Part shown: one piece after another, positions 25,610-34,668 of the stretch
Numbering within the stretch: position 1 is the first letter of the stretch
Layout of the letters: each line of letters opens with the position of its first letter
Notes under the pieces: model-generated
Database searches by the model: none
What the model was told of the DNA's origin: nothing
Seen by the model: only the letters and a program-made list of their open reading frames with translations
Assembly: GCF_036013935.1 (NCBI RefSeq)
Contig: NZ_CP107902.1
Span: 620,001-684,000 of the forward strand
From: Streptomyces sp. NBC_00461
GTDB lineage: Bacteria; Actinomycetota; Actinomycetes; Streptomycetales; Streptomycetaceae
Reading direction: 5' to 3'
DNA length: 64,000 nt
Made by a program: the position numbers and the translations under genes

Positions 25610-25767
25610 CGGGATACCGGCCCGTCCGCACGACAAGCCGGCCCTCGGTTCGGCGCACCGGGCGGGCACGCGGCAGGAACCGGTAGGCCGGGCGACCGGC
25701 CGAACTCCCGCGTAGGGCAACCCACCCCACCAGGGGCGGAGGAAGCCAAGATTGTTACGGTGCAGCG

Positions 25768-27273
25768 GTGTCTGACTCTTCACGCGATACCGCCGAAGGC
25801 GCCGGCTGGGGCTCCACAGAGCGCGGCGAGTACAAGCGGCTGATGCCGCACAGGGTAGAGAAGCTCTCCTGGCTCAGCCCCAAAACACTGTGGGCCGCTC
25901 GCAACGGCGTGCTGGCCTCCTGGTTCGGGGACCCCACGGGCCGTACCCGCAGCAGATGGGTGGCCCAGCGCCAAGCCGCGGGCGCACCCGCGGACAAGGT
26001 GATCCGGCGTGAGGATGCGGACCGGTTCTCGTTCATGGTCATCGGCGACACCGGGGAGGGCGACGACCCCCAATACGCGGTGGTACCGGGCTTCTTGAAG
26101 GTCGGTCAGGGGACGGACTTCGCTGTCATCGCCAGCGACGTCATCTACCCGGTCGGCAGCGCGGACGACTACGCCACCAAGTTCTTCGGCCCCTACCAGG
26201 ACTACCGGGCGCCGATCTACGCGATACCCGGCAACCACGACTGGTACGAGGACCTCGGTGCCTTCATGCACGTCTTCTGCGAGGACGCCCCGCCCCTCGC
26301 GCCCGAGCCGGCGGCGCGCCCGCTGACCCGGGCCTGGGCACGCGGTCTCCTGTGGCACCGACCGCGCCCGAAGGACGGTCAACGCCTGGACGAGGCACGG
26401 CAGTTGCGGTCCGAGCCGGACCAACGGGCCGTCCAGCCGGGCCCGTACTGGGCCGTGGACGCCGGACCGGTACGGATCATAGGCATCGACACGGGCCTGC
26501 TCGGCACCATCGACGCCGAACAGGGCGCATGGCTGCGGGAGGTGTCGAAGGGCCCCCGGCCCAAGATCCTCATCACCGGCTCGCCCCTGTACGTCGACGG
26601 TGAGCACCACCCCTGCACCATCGAAGGGGGCAACGGCACCGTCGACGACATCGTCCGCGACCCCGAGCACCACTACGTCGCGGCGATAGGCGGCGACATC
26701 CACAACTACCAGCGCTACCCGGTCCAGGTGGACGGTCGCACGATCCAGTACGTCGTCTCGGGCGGCGGCGGCGCGTTCATGCACGCCACCCACACCATCC
26801 CCCGCGTCGACATCGCGAACGTCACCGAGAAGGACTTCCGCTGCTACCCGCTGCGCGGTGACTCCCTCGCCTTCTACAGCAGGCTCTACGGACGCCGCCT
26901 GCGCCTGCCGCGCCTGTTCACCCTCACCGAGCACGAGGCGATGGCCGTGATCGCCGAGCGGCTCGGCATTCCGCCGACCCGTGCCCCGGGCGGGCCGGTA
27001 CGCGTCACCCGCCGGGCCCGCATCGTGGCCAGTCTGCTGGGTGCCGGCGGCCGCCCCGACCGCACCTCGCGCCTGCGCCTCCCGGTCCGCAAGATCTACA
27101 CGCAGCTGTTCTCGCCGAGTTCGGCGACGTACAGTCCGCCCTTCTTCAAGTGCTTCCTGCGTCTGGACGTCACTCCGGAGGCGATCCGGCTGCGCTGCTT
27201 CGCCGCCACCGGCAACCGCGCCCAGGAGGTCGAACCGCCGGTCGAGGACGAGTTCACCATTCCCCTGACCTGA
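25768..27273 (+). CDS. Calcineurin-like metallophosphoesterase
   Basis: A 501-residue two-metal phosphoesterase. Metal-ligand motifs appear in order: IGDTGEGDD (92-100), ASDVIYPVG (122-130, where many members have G-D), GNHDWY (155-160) and GGDIHNYQRYPV near residue 310. The last 120 residues form an extra domain of unknown role ending in IRLRCFAATG. No signal peptide, so it is cytosolic. The GTG start has no clear ribosome site and may be close to a leaderless start. The substrate cannot be read from the sequence. It stands alone, 79 bases before the next gene. Confidence 0.85.
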   Translation: MSDSSRDTAEGAGWGSTERGEYKRLMPHRVEKLSWLSPKTLWAARNGVLASWFGDPTGRTRSRWVAQRQAAGAPADKVIRREDADRFSFMVIGDTGEGDDPQYAVVPGFLKVGQGTDFAVIASDVIYPVGSADDYATKFFGPYQDYRAPIYAIPGNHDWYEDLGAFMHVFCEDAPPLAPEPAARPLTRAWARGLLWHRPRPKDGQRLDEARQLRSEPDQRAVQPGPYWAVDAGPVRIIGIDTGLLGTIDAEQGAWLREVSKGPRPKILITGSPLYVDGEHHPCTIEGGNGTVDDIVRDPEHHYVAAIGGDIHNYQRYPVQVDGRTIQYVVSGGGGAFMHATHTIPRVDIANVTEKDFRCYPLRGDSLAFYSRLYGRRLRLPRLFTLTEHEAMAVIAERLGIPPTRAPGGPVRVTRRARIVASLLGAGGRPDRTSRLRLPVRKIYTQLFSPSSATYSPPFFKCFLRLDVTPEAIRLRCFAATGNRAQEVEPPVEDEFTIPLT

Positions 27274-27352
27274 GCTTGAAAGTGGGAACACTTCCTGCGG
27301 GGATCCGGTTGACGCTGCCGTAGACCTTGATCGACGAACGACGGAGGACGCT

Positions 27353-28387
27353 GTGTCGCCGACCTCACGCCCCTTGCGCAAGCTGGGTTTCCTGACCATC
27401 GGCCTGTTCGACGAGACGGATCCGCGCCGGGGGCACGAGTCCACGCTGGAGATCATCGAACTGGGTGAGCGGCTCGGCTTCGACAGCGCATGGCTGCGGC
27501 ATCGTCATCTCCAGTACGGCATCTCCTCCCCCGTCGCGGTGATGGCGGCGGCCTCGCAGCGCACCAGTCGTATCGAGCTGGGCACCGCGGTCATCCCGCT
27601 CGGCTGGGAGAACCCGCTGCGCCTGGCCGAGGACCTGGCAACGGTCGACATCCTGTCCGGGGGCCGGATCAACCCGGGTGTCAGCGTCGGCCCGCCGATG
27701 CACTACGAGCAGGTGAAGGAGGCGCTGTACCCGGACACGGCCGAGGCCGAGGACTTCTCCTACGAGCGGGTGCGGCGCCTGCTGGACCTCGTGCGGGGCA
27801 AGAGCGCGACGGACTTCAGCGGTGTCGAGGGCTTCGAGGTGTTCTCGGACCGGGTGCAGCCCCACTCCCCCGGTCTGGGGCGCCGGCTCTGGTACGGCGG
27901 TGGGAGTCTGGGTTCGGCGCGCTGGGCCGGTGGGCACGGCATGAACTTCCTCACCAGCAGTGTCGTGAAGGCCGAAGGGGCGGGCGGGGAAGGGGACTTC
28001 GACTTCGCGGAGATCCAGCTGTCCCACATCCGCGCCTTCCGGGCCCAGCACCAGGACGGCGAGAACGCGCGCGTCTCGCAGGGCCTGGTCGTCATCCCCA
28101 CCGACTCCGCCTCGCCCGGCCAGCGCGCGAAATACGAGGAGTACGCGGCCAGGCGCACCCCTCGCACGACCTCACCCCAGGGCCCGGCCCGCCTGATGTT
28201 CGCGCCGGACATCGTCGGCACCTCCGAGGAGATCGCCGAACGCCTCCACGCTCATGCCGCGTTCCGCGAGGTGGACGAGGTGGCGTTCGCGCTGCCGTTC
28301 ACCTTCGAGCACGAGGACTATGTGCAGATCCTCACCGACATGGCCACGAAGCTCGGTCCCGCGCTGGGCTGGCAGCCCGCCGTCTGA
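27353..28387 (+). CDS. LLM-class flavin-dependent oxidoreductase
   Basis: A 344-residue luciferase-like monooxygenase using reduced FMN or F420. The TIM-barrel start KLGFLTIGLFDETDPRRGHE is followed by IELGERLGFDSAWLRHRHLQ, SSPVAVMAAASQRTSRIELG and TAVIPLGWENPLRLAEDLAT, then VDILSGGRINPGVSVG, all conserved in the family. Downstream, LWYGGGSLGSARWAGGHGMN is the cofactor-phosphate region. GTG 27353 has GGAGGA seven bases ahead. The substrate is unknown. It is convergent with the TauD-like dioxygenase gene (2 bases between stops). Confidence 0.9.
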   Translation: MSPTSRPLRKLGFLTIGLFDETDPRRGHESTLEIIELGERLGFDSAWLRHRHLQYGISSPVAVMAAASQRTSRIELGTAVIPLGWENPLRLAEDLATVDILSGGRINPGVSVGPPMHYEQVKEALYPDTAEAEDFSYERVRRLLDLVRGKSATDFSGVEGFEVFSDRVQPHSPGLGRRLWYGGGSLGSARWAGGHGMNFLTSSVVKAEGAGGEGDFDFAEIQLSHIRAFRAQHQDGENARVSQGLVVIPTDSASPGQRAKYEEYAARRTPRTTSPQGPARLMFAPDIVGTSEEIAERLHAHAAFREVDEVAFALPFTFEHEDYVQILTDMATKLGPALGWQPAV

Positions 28388-28389
28388 GG

Positions 28390-29364
28390 TCACCAGCGGC
28401 CCGGCTCCATTCCGGTGACCGGCTGCGACGGTCTACCGTCCACGCCTACGGGTACGTCGCCCGTCAGCATCACCCGGTGCATGATCCGCGGGACGTCGAG
28501 GTGGGTGTTGTCGCTGGGGGCGAGGTGGATGGTGGCCCGGTTGTCCCAGAAGGCCACGCTGCCCGGCTCCCAGCGGAACCGCACCGTGTACTCGGGCCGG
28601 ACCGCCTGCTCCAGCAGCATGTCGAGGATCGCCCGGCTCTCCGGGCGGGAGACGTCGGTGATCTGCTCGAGGTAGTAGCCGTTGACGAACAGCACCCGCT
28701 CGCCCGTCTCGGGGTGCACGCGCACCAGCGGGTGCTCGGAGGCGACCTGATGGTCCAGCAGGTGGCGCAGGTAGCTGTCGTCGCCTGGGCGCGGCTGGTA
28801 GCCGACGCCCAGGCGGTGCTCTGCGCGGAGCCCGTCGACGAACGCCCGCACGGGAGCGGAGAGTCCGGCGTAGGCGGCCGCCAGGTTCGACCATGTCGTG
28901 TCACCGCCGTAGGGCGGTACGGTCTCGGCGCGCAGGATCGTCGCGGCCGGCGGGTCGATGCGCGCACCGTGGTCGCAGTGCCAGCCGCGCAGCAGCGTGT
29001 GCCGTCGGCGCTGCAGCCACTCGTCGTGCTCCATGCCGAATCTCCCGCCCAGCTCCAGGCGGTCGGCGGTCGTCTCGACCTCGGGGACGTCCGGCGGCGA
29101 GGCAGTGCCCCGTTTGCGCAGCACGACGGGCTTGCCGAAGCGGCGCGCGAATGCCACGTGCCCGGCGTGGTCGAGTCGCTGCCCGCGGAAGAACACCACC
29201 TTCCAGCGCAACACCGCCGCCCGGATCGCGGCGACCACGGCGTCGTCCGGTGCGGAGGCGAGATCGACCCCTGTGATCTCGGCTCCGATGTGCCCGGCGA
29301 CCGGTTTCACCTCGATCGCCGCGGCCTGTTCGACGCCCGTCACCGTGTCCCGCTCCATCGTCAT
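28390..29364 (-). CDS. TauD/TfdA family Fe(II)/2-oxoglutarate dioxygenase
   Basis: A 324-residue non-heme iron dioxygenase. The iron ligands are visible: His129 and Asp131 in WHCDHG and the distal His280 in WDNRATIHLAP; Arg297 of RIMHR fits the 2-oxoglutarate-binding arginine. The N-terminal GHIGAEITGVDL and VVFFRGQ segments are standard. Members hydroxylate taurine, phenoxyacetates, gamma-butyrobetaine or natural-product intermediates; the target here is unknown. ATG 29364 with CGGAG upstream was preferred to a frame opening at 29412. No transporter genes for sulfonates are adjacent, arguing against taurine use. Confidence 0.9.
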   Translation of the reverse strand: MTMERDTVTGVEQAAAIEVKPVAGHIGAEITGVDLASAPDDAVVAAIRAAVLRWKVVFFRGQRLDHAGHVAFARRFGKPVVLRKRGTASPPDVPEVETTADRLELGGRFGMEHDEWLQRRRHTLLRGWHCDHGARIDPPAATILRAETVPPYGGDTTWSNLAAAYAGLSAPVRAFVDGLRAEHRLGVGYQPRPGDDSYLRHLLDHQVASEHPLVRVHPETGERVLFVNGYYLEQITDVSRPESRAILDMLLEQAVRPEYTVRFRWEPGSVAFWDNRATIHLAPSDNTHLDVPRIMHRVMLTGDVPVGVDGRPSQPVTGMEPGRW

Positions 29365-29637
29365 ACGCGCTCCGATGATCACCGGACCGACTCGGCTCGG
29401 CCGGCCCCGCATCCGATCTTCGCAGGGAACGCGGGGGATGTTCCATACCAGATTCCCGGGCTCACGGACGACAAGAAACCCGCGGACGGGTACGGGAGCG
29501 GACCGCGGTATGACGCCTGAGTACGGATTGAATCATTCAGGCCCCAACTGCCTTTGTGGGCATCTATGTTCACGTCGTCACTCGATCTTCGTCCCCTCGA
29601 CCCTTGTCGCCAGTCCCTCGTCTCGGGAGGCCTTCAC

Positions 29638-30072
29638 ATGCGCAATGCGCTCCGTACCGCCGTCGTCGGCGCGGTCGTCACCGGCACCGTTCTGACCTGC
29701 AACACCGCCGGAGCCACGCCGCCCGGCCCGGGGGTGACCGGGCGGCTGATCAGCCAGACCACCGTCGGGGACACCGACTACGTCGTCCGGGAGATCACCG
29801 TCCCGCCCGGCCAGAGCACCGGCTGGCACTACCACGACGGCACCGTCTACGGCTTCGTCCGTCAGGGCACCCTCAGCCACTACCACGCCGACTGCGCCGA
29901 GGACGGCGTCTACAGGACCGGCACCACCGTCCGCGAGCCGGGCGGACCGAGCGATGTCCACCTCGGCCGCAACGAGGGCACCACACCGCTGATCCTGGAC
30001 GTGCTGTACATCCTGCCGCACGGCGCGCCCTTCTCGGAGGACGTGCCGAACCCGGGCTGCTCGTTCCAGTGA
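29638..30072 (+). CDS. Secreted cupin-domain protein
   Basis: A 144-residue exported protein. A short signal peptide (1-28, ending AGATPP) precedes a single cupin barrel. Motif 1 has His64 and His66 in GWHYHDGTVYGFVRQGTL, and His108 lies in the second motif (DVHLGRNEG), so a metal site is likely. Cysteines 86 and 141 could form a disulfide after export. Cys21 is not in a lipobox. ATG 29638 follows GGGAGG and marks the start of the hydrophobic signal. Enzymatic role unknown. The stop codon abuts that of the convergent SpoIIE gene. Confidence 0.82.
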   Translation: MRNALRTAVVGAVVTGTVLTCNTAGATPPGPGVTGRLISQTTVGDTDYVVREITVPPGQSTGWHYHDGTVYGFVRQGTLSHYHADCAEDGVYRTGTTVREPGGPSDVHLGRNEGTTPLILDVLYILPHGAPFSEDVPNPGCSFQ

Positions 30073-32415
30073 TCACTGCGGGGTCAGCGACTGTTCGGCC
30101 CAGATCGTCTTGCCCTGGCCCGTCTGCCGACTGCCCCAGCGCTGGGTGAGCTGGGCGACCAGCAGCAGTCCGCGGCCGCCCTCGTCGAAGGCGTGTGCCC
30201 GGCGCAGGTGCGGTGAGGTGGAACTGCCGTCGGACACCTCGCAGATGAGGGTGCGGTCACGGATCAGCCGCAGTTGGACGGGGGGTGAGCCGTACCGGAT
30301 CGCGTTGGTGACGAGTTCGCTGACGACGAGTTCGGTGACGAACGCGGCCTCGTCCAGGCCCCAGGCGGTCAGTTGCTCGGTCGCCGCTTGCCGGGCCGCG
30401 GCCACGCGCTCCGGATCCGGGGTGATGTCCCAGGTCGCGACCCGGTCCTCACGCAGCGCCCGGGTGCGCGCCAGCAGCAGCGCCACGTCGTCACCGGGCT
30501 CCTCCGGCAGTACGGCCTTGAGGACCGTGTCGCACAGCGTGTCGAGGGTGTCGGCGGGGGCGGTGAGCGCGCGGCACAGTTCGTCGGTGGCGTGGTCGAC
30601 GTCGCGGTCGCGGTCCTCGATCAGGCCGTCGGTGTACAGGGCGACCACGGAGCCTTCGGGCAGTTCCAGCTCGGTGGCCTCGAAGGGCAGGCCGCCGACG
30701 CCGAGCGGGGGCCCGGCCGTCATGGGGATCACGCTCGCGGTGCCGTCGGGCAGCACGAGCGCGGGCGGTGGGTGGCCGGCCGCGGCAAGGCTGAGGCGAC
30801 GCGAGACGGGGTCGTAGACGGCGTACAGGCAGGTTGCGCCGAACTCGGCGGCCTCGGCGCCGCTGTCGTCCGACGCCAGGTGGATGACCAGGTCGTCGAG
30901 GTGCGTGAGGAGTTCGTCCGGCGACAGGTCCACGTCCGCGAGGGTGCGTACGGCCGTACAGAGGCGGCCCATCGTCGCCGAGGACGGGATGCCGTGTCCG
31001 ACCACATCGCCGACGACCAGGGCGACACGGCTGCCGGACAGCGGGATGACGTCGAACCAGTCACCGCCGATGCCGACCGGCGAGCCGCAGGGCAGATACC
31101 GGTGGGCCACGTCGACCGCTGCCTGTCCGGACAGTCCCCTCGGCAGCAGGCTGTTCTGCAGCGCCAGTGCGGTGGTGCGCTCGCGGGCGAAGCGGCGCGC
31201 GTTGTCGATGCAGACCGCGGCCCGGCTGGCGAGTTCCTCGCCGAGAACGGCGTCGTCGTCGCCGTAGTCGTCGGGATTCGCCATGCGGACGCCGACCGCG
31301 ACGCCCAGCGTGATGCCCCGGGCCCGCAGCGGCACCGCGAGCATCGAGTGGACGCCCCTGCGGTACGAGCGGCCCGCGGGCGCCCGCGTGTTGCGCTCGG
31401 CGACCCACCGCATGAAGTCCGGCTCGCCCGCATGGCTGAGGACCGCCCGCCCCGTGTGCAGGGCCTTCGCGGTCGGCGAGAACGACGGGTAGATGTCGGT
31501 GTCCCCGACGTGCACGGCGGCCTCGGGCGTGCCCTCGGTGGCGGAGCCGTGGGCGACCCGCCGCATCATGACGTCGGCGTCCGGCATCACCGGCCGCTCC
31601 TCCGCGCCGAGAACCCAGTCGAGCAGGTCGACACTGGCGAAGTCGGCGTACCGGGGCACCAGGAGTTCGATGAGTTCCTCGGCGGTGCGGATCACGTCCA
31701 GGGTGGTGCCGATGGAGGCCGCCGCCTCGTTCAGCAGCGCCAGGCGCTGGCGGGCCCAGTACTGCTCGGTGCTGTCGAACGCGGCGAGCCCGACCGCGTA
31801 CACCTCACCGGAGGGCTCCCGCAGCGGCCACATCTCCGTGGTCCAGGCATGATCCCGATTCAGTGCCGGGGCACCGCCGTAGCTCTCGTAGCGGCTCGTG
31901 CTGCCCGTCTCGGCCACATGGCGCAGATGGGCCAGGAAGCCGCTGCTGTGCTCGGCGTCCGGCACCGTGTCAGCGAAGAACCGGCCGAGCAGGGCGTCCT
32001 CAGGCACGCCCATGACGCGGGACGCGGCGTCGTTGAGGCGCAGATAGCGCTGGCGGACGTCGAAGACGGACATCGACATCGCGGCCTGCTGAAAGGCTCG
32101 GCCGGCCAGGACGGAACGGTGGTGGTCACCGGCGGGCTCGGCCGTGATCACGTAGCCGCCGGGTTCGCCGGCCCCGGTCGACATCACGCACGCCCGCACC
32201 ATGAGCGGGACGGCGGAGCCGTCGCGATGCCGCACCATGACGGTGCCGGTCAGCGCCCCGACGGCCTCGGGCAGGGGTTCCTCGGCGAGCAGGTCCCGCA
32301 CCGGCCGGCCCACCGCCTCGCCCGCCGGGTATCCCGTCAGCTGCCGGGCGCCCTCGCTCCACCCTGTCACGATGCCGCGGGCGTCCACGACCGCCGCGTT
32401 AGAGGCGTGCTCCAT
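30073..32415 (-). CDS. PAS-PAS-GAF-SpoIIE phosphatase with HATPase (anti-sigma kinase) domain
   Basis: A 780-residue cytosolic signalling protein. In order: PAS 1 (about 1-105), PAS 2 (105-215, SMSVFDVRQRYLRLNDAASR), GAF (235-405), the PP2C-type SpoIIE phosphatase (420-625, with GGDWFDVIPL and VGDVVGHGIPSSATMGRL) and a C-terminal RsbW-like HATPase (650-780, ELVVSELVTNAIRYGSPPVQ). Such proteins dephosphorylate anti-sigma-factor antagonists and often carry the matching kinase, controlling SigB-like stress sigma factors. Start ATG 32415 was preferred over TTG 32451, which would begin inside the preceding terminator. A paralogue begins at 61765. Confidence 0.92.
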   Translation of the reverse strand: MEHASNAAVVDARGIVTGWSEGARQLTGYPAGEAVGRPVRDLLAEEPLPEAVGALTGTVMVRHRDGSAVPLMVRACVMSTGAGEPGGYVITAEPAGDHHRSVLAGRAFQQAAMSMSVFDVRQRYLRLNDAASRVMGVPEDALLGRFFADTVPDAEHSSGFLAHLRHVAETGSTSRYESYGGAPALNRDHAWTTEMWPLREPSGEVYAVGLAAFDSTEQYWARQRLALLNEAAASIGTTLDVIRTAEELIELLVPRYADFASVDLLDWVLGAEERPVMPDADVMMRRVAHGSATEGTPEAAVHVGDTDIYPSFSPTAKALHTGRAVLSHAGEPDFMRWVAERNTRAPAGRSYRRGVHSMLAVPLRARGITLGVAVGVRMANPDDYGDDDAVLGEELASRAAVCIDNARRFARERTTALALQNSLLPRGLSGQAAVDVAHRYLPCGSPVGIGGDWFDVIPLSGSRVALVVGDVVGHGIPSSATMGRLCTAVRTLADVDLSPDELLTHLDDLVIHLASDDSGAEAAEFGATCLYAVYDPVSRRLSLAAAGHPPPALVLPDGTASVIPMTAGPPLGVGGLPFEATELELPEGSVVALYTDGLIEDRDRDVDHATDELCRALTAPADTLDTLCDTVLKAVLPEEPGDDVALLLARTRALREDRVATWDITPDPERVAAARQAATEQLTAWGLDEAAFVTELVVSELVTNAIRYGSPPVQLRLIRDRTLICEVSDGSSTSPHLRRAHAFDEGGRGLLLVAQLTQRWGSRQTGQGKTIWAEQSLTPQ

Positions 32416-32452
32416 AGCCTTCAGAATGGTGCTTTTGTCCCACTGCTTCAAC

Positions 32453-32485
32453 CGAAACGGAGGACCGGCCGGGTCCTCCGTTTCG
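32453..32485 (-). terminator. Terminator of the DoxX-Bcp operon
   Basis: Perfect 14-bp arms CGAAACGGAGGACC (32453-32466) and GGTCCTCCGTTTCG (32472-32485) with a 5-base loop, seven bases after the Bcp stop codon on the minus strand. Confidence 0.88.
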
Positions 32486-32491
32486 CGGATG

Positions 32492-32959
32492 TCACTTCTG
32501 TTGTGCGCGCAGAGCGGCCAGGGCCCGGTCGGCGTGGGTGTTCATCCGCAGTTCGCTGCGGACGATGTCCAGGACGGTGCGGTCCTGGGCTATGACGAAG
32601 GTGACGCGTTTGGTGGGTGCCAGGGTGAAGCCGCGCTTCACGCCGAACAGCTCGCGGACCGTTCCGTCGCTGTCGGAGAGCAGCGGCATGCCGAGCGTGT
32701 GTCGGCCCGCGAACTCCTGCTGGCGTTCGACGGGGTCGCCGCTGATGCCCACGGGCTGGGCGCCGACGGCGGCGAACTCAGCTGCCAGATCGCGGAAGTG
32801 GCAGGCCTCCGCCGTGCAGCCGGCGGTCAGGGCTGCCGGGTAGAAGAAGAGCACCACCGGCCCGTCGGCGAGCAGTTCGGACAGCATGCGGGGGGTGCCG
32901 GTCTCGTCCGGCAGTTCGAAGTCGTCGACCTTGTCACCGATGGCGAGGCGTTCCGTCAC
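32492..32959 (-). CDS. bcp: Peroxiredoxin, Bcp/PrxQ type
   Basis: A 155-residue thiol peroxidase of the AhpC/TSA superfamily that reduces H2O2 and organic peroxides in the cytosol. The active site reads TAGCTAEACHFRD with peroxidatic Cys48 and the resolving Cys53 five residues later, the atypical 2-Cys pattern of the Bcp branch. GTG 32959 has a GGGGAGGG site and overlaps the DoxX stop by four bases (GTGA), so translation is coupled. The C-terminal segment ending LAALRAQQK completes the fold. The link with a DoxX membrane protein supports a membrane-proximal redox defence unit. Confidence 0.92.
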   Translation of the reverse strand: MTERLAIGDKVDDFELPDETGTPRMLSELLADGPVVLFFYPAALTAGCTAEACHFRDLAAEFAAVGAQPVGISGDPVERQQEFAGRHTLGMPLLSDSDGTVRELFGVKRGFTLAPTKRVTFVIAQDRTVLDIVRSELRMNTHADRALAALRAQQK

Positions 32960-33336
32960 GACCGTCCCTCCCCGCTCCTCGCGACGCTGCGGGCCCACAG
33001 CACGAGGGGCAGCTGCAGGGGCAGCCGTCCCAGGGCCGCGGCCTTCTGCGGGGTGGGGCGGTGGCGCCAGTCGACGGCCATCTTCACGTTGGCGGGGAAG
33101 ACGCCGACGAAGAAGGCGGCCGCGGCCAGCGCCGAGGCCTTGCGGGTGCGGGGCAGTGCGATGCCCGCGGCCAGTGCCAGTTCGGCGGCGCCGCTGACGT
33201 ACGTCCATGTCCGGGGCGCGCCCGGCAGGGCACGCGGAATGGTCGCGTCGTAGGGGCTCGGCGCGGCGAAGTGGGTGACACCTGCTGCGGCCAGCAGGCC
33301 GGCGAGCAGCAGGGGCGAGCGTTCGGACCGTGGCAC
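32956..33336 (-). CDS. DoxX-like membrane protein
   Basis: A 126-residue protein with four hydrophobic helices (about 9-24, 44-61, 68-85 and 101-117): LLLAGLLAAAGVTHFAAPSP, then ELALAAGIALPRTRKASALA and AFFVGVFPANVKMAVDW, the usual small DoxX layout. GTG 33336 has AGGAGG five bases ahead. The stop overlaps the start of the peroxiredoxin gene, forming a two-gene operon that ends in the hairpin at 32453-32485. DoxX proteins in actinobacteria associate with thiol-oxidative stress; the mechanism here is not known. Confidence 0.85.
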   Translation of the reverse strand: MPRSERSPLLLAGLLAAAGVTHFAAPSPYDATIPRALPGAPRTWTYVSGAAELALAAGIALPRTRKASALAAAAFFVGVFPANVKMAVDWRHRPTPQKAAALGRLPLQLPLVLWARSVARSGEGRS

Positions 33337-33427
33337 GGTTCCTCCTCTGGTGACCTGCCGGGCGATGTTACCGGAGGGTAGAGGGGCGACGTCCCGGGCG
33401 TCCGGCATGGGCGGGCCTTCCGCTCTC

Positions 33428-34414
33428 TCACACCACGGTGACCACGGCCTTTCCGCGGGCGTGCCCCTGTTCCATGTGGCGCATGCCGTCGGCGACGTCG
33501 GCCAGGGGGTAGGTCCGGTCGACCACGGGGGTGAGTGTGCCGGCCTCGATCAGTTCGGTGACGGTGAGGAGGTCGTCGTGGGTCGGCCCGGCCGGGGCCG
33601 ACGGGAGGATCACACGAAGCTGCTGGCGGACGAGGGCATTGACCGTGACCAGCCGCAGCATGGCTCCCATCGCTCCGAAGAGGTGACCGGGCGAGCCGCC
33701 GCCGTTGGCGACGAGGGTCCCGGTCGGGGTGAGCGACCGGCGCAACCGGTTCAGTGGGTGGTTGCCGACGTTGTCCAGGATCACGTCGTACCGGACGCGC
33801 CCTTCGGTGAAGTCGTTCCGGGTGTAGTCGAGGACGTGCGCGGCGCCCAGTGAGCTCACCAGGTCGGCGTTGCGGGCGCTGCACACCGCGGTGACCTCGG
33901 CGCCCTGGGCTGCGGCGATCTGTACGGCGAAGGTGCCCACGCCGCCGGCCGCCCCGTTGACGAGCACCCGTTGCCCGGCCCGCACCCGGCCCACCGTCCG
34001 GATGCCGCGCAGTGCGGTCACCGCCCCCATCGGCACTGCGGCGGCCTGCTCGAAGGTGAGGCGGGAGGGTTTGGGCACCAGCAGGTCCGCGGTGGTGCGG
34101 GCGTACTGCGCGAAGGCGCCCTGGCAGAAGCCGAGCACCTCGTCGCCGGGCTGGAGCCCGTGTACGTCGGCGCCGACCGCCTCGACCCGTCCGGCGGCGT
34201 CGATTCCGGCCACCCGGGACTTGGGCCGGGTCAGCCCCACTCCTCCCAGCCGTGCCACATAGGGATCACCGCGCATCATGTGCCAGTCGTAGGGGTTGAG
34301 CGCGGCGGCGTGCACCTGCACGAGCACCTGACCGGCCCCGATCTCGGGCCGGTCGGTCTCCCTCAGCCGCAGTATGTCCGGCGGGCCGAACCGTTCCTGA
34401 ACGATCGCCTTCAT
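33428..34414 (-). CDS. NAD(P)-dependent quinone-oxidoreductase-like MDR
   Basis: A 328-residue zinc-independent medium-chain dehydrogenase/reductase of the quinone oxidoreductase branch. MKAIVQERFGPPDILRLRET is the canonical start, LNPYDWHMMRGDP and VAGIDAAGRVEAVGADV follow, and the Rossmann loop VNGAAGGVGTFAVQIA binds NADPH. The conserved strand DVILDNVG is also present. GGGGGAGG lies five bases before the ATG. The upstream region has two copies of a TetR-type palindrome, so the gene is probably induced by an electrophile or quinone through the TetR protein encoded just upstream. Confidence 0.9.
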   Translation of the reverse strand: MKAIVQERFGPPDILRLRETDRPEIGAGQVLVQVHAAALNPYDWHMMRGDPYVARLGGVGLTRPKSRVAGIDAAGRVEAVGADVHGLQPGDEVLGFCQGAFAQYARTTADLLVPKPSRLTFEQAAAVPMGAVTALRGIRTVGRVRAGQRVLVNGAAGGVGTFAVQIAAAQGAEVTAVCSARNADLVSSLGAAHVLDYTRNDFTEGRVRYDVILDNVGNHPLNRLRRSLTPTGTLVANGGGSPGHLFGAMGAMLRLVTVNALVRQQLRVILPSAPAGPTHDDLLTVTELIEAGTLTPVVDRTYPLADVADGMRHMEQGHARGKAVVTVV

Positions 34415-34481
34415 GCGCCTCCCCCTTCACCCCCTCCTGATCGCCGGTCACGGCACCGGTCGACCAGCAGCGGGGACATGA

Positions 34482-34530
34482 GGTGTACGGCGTACGCCTC
34501 TGCTGGCACGGTAGGTGTACGCCGTACACC
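34482..34530. promoter_or_regulatory. Paired TetR-type operators upstream of the MDR gene
   Basis: Two 17-bp near-palindromes, GGTGTACGGCGTACGCC (34482-34498) and GGTGTACGCCGTACACC (34514-34530), lie 32 bases apart centre to centre. The second is the reverse complement of the first with one difference. The spacing of three helical turns allows two dimers on one face. The same core (TACGGCGTAC) recurs upstream of the TetR gene. Confidence 0.75.
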
Positions 34531-34668
34531 CGTCAAGGGGCGACGTGGACCGCAGCGGGGAAGAGGTGCGTCCTGGACGGCGACTTCAGGAGGACAGAAG
34601 GCCTGGGCGGTGACCCCAGACGGACAGAAGGTCTGAGGCGGCCGCCGCCAGGGCTTGTGCCCATGGGC

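Noticed and set aside
30373..32595. 740-codon plus-strand frame opposite the SpoIIE gene
   Set aside because: Arg/Gly/Val-rich antisense of a well-supported multidomain protein.
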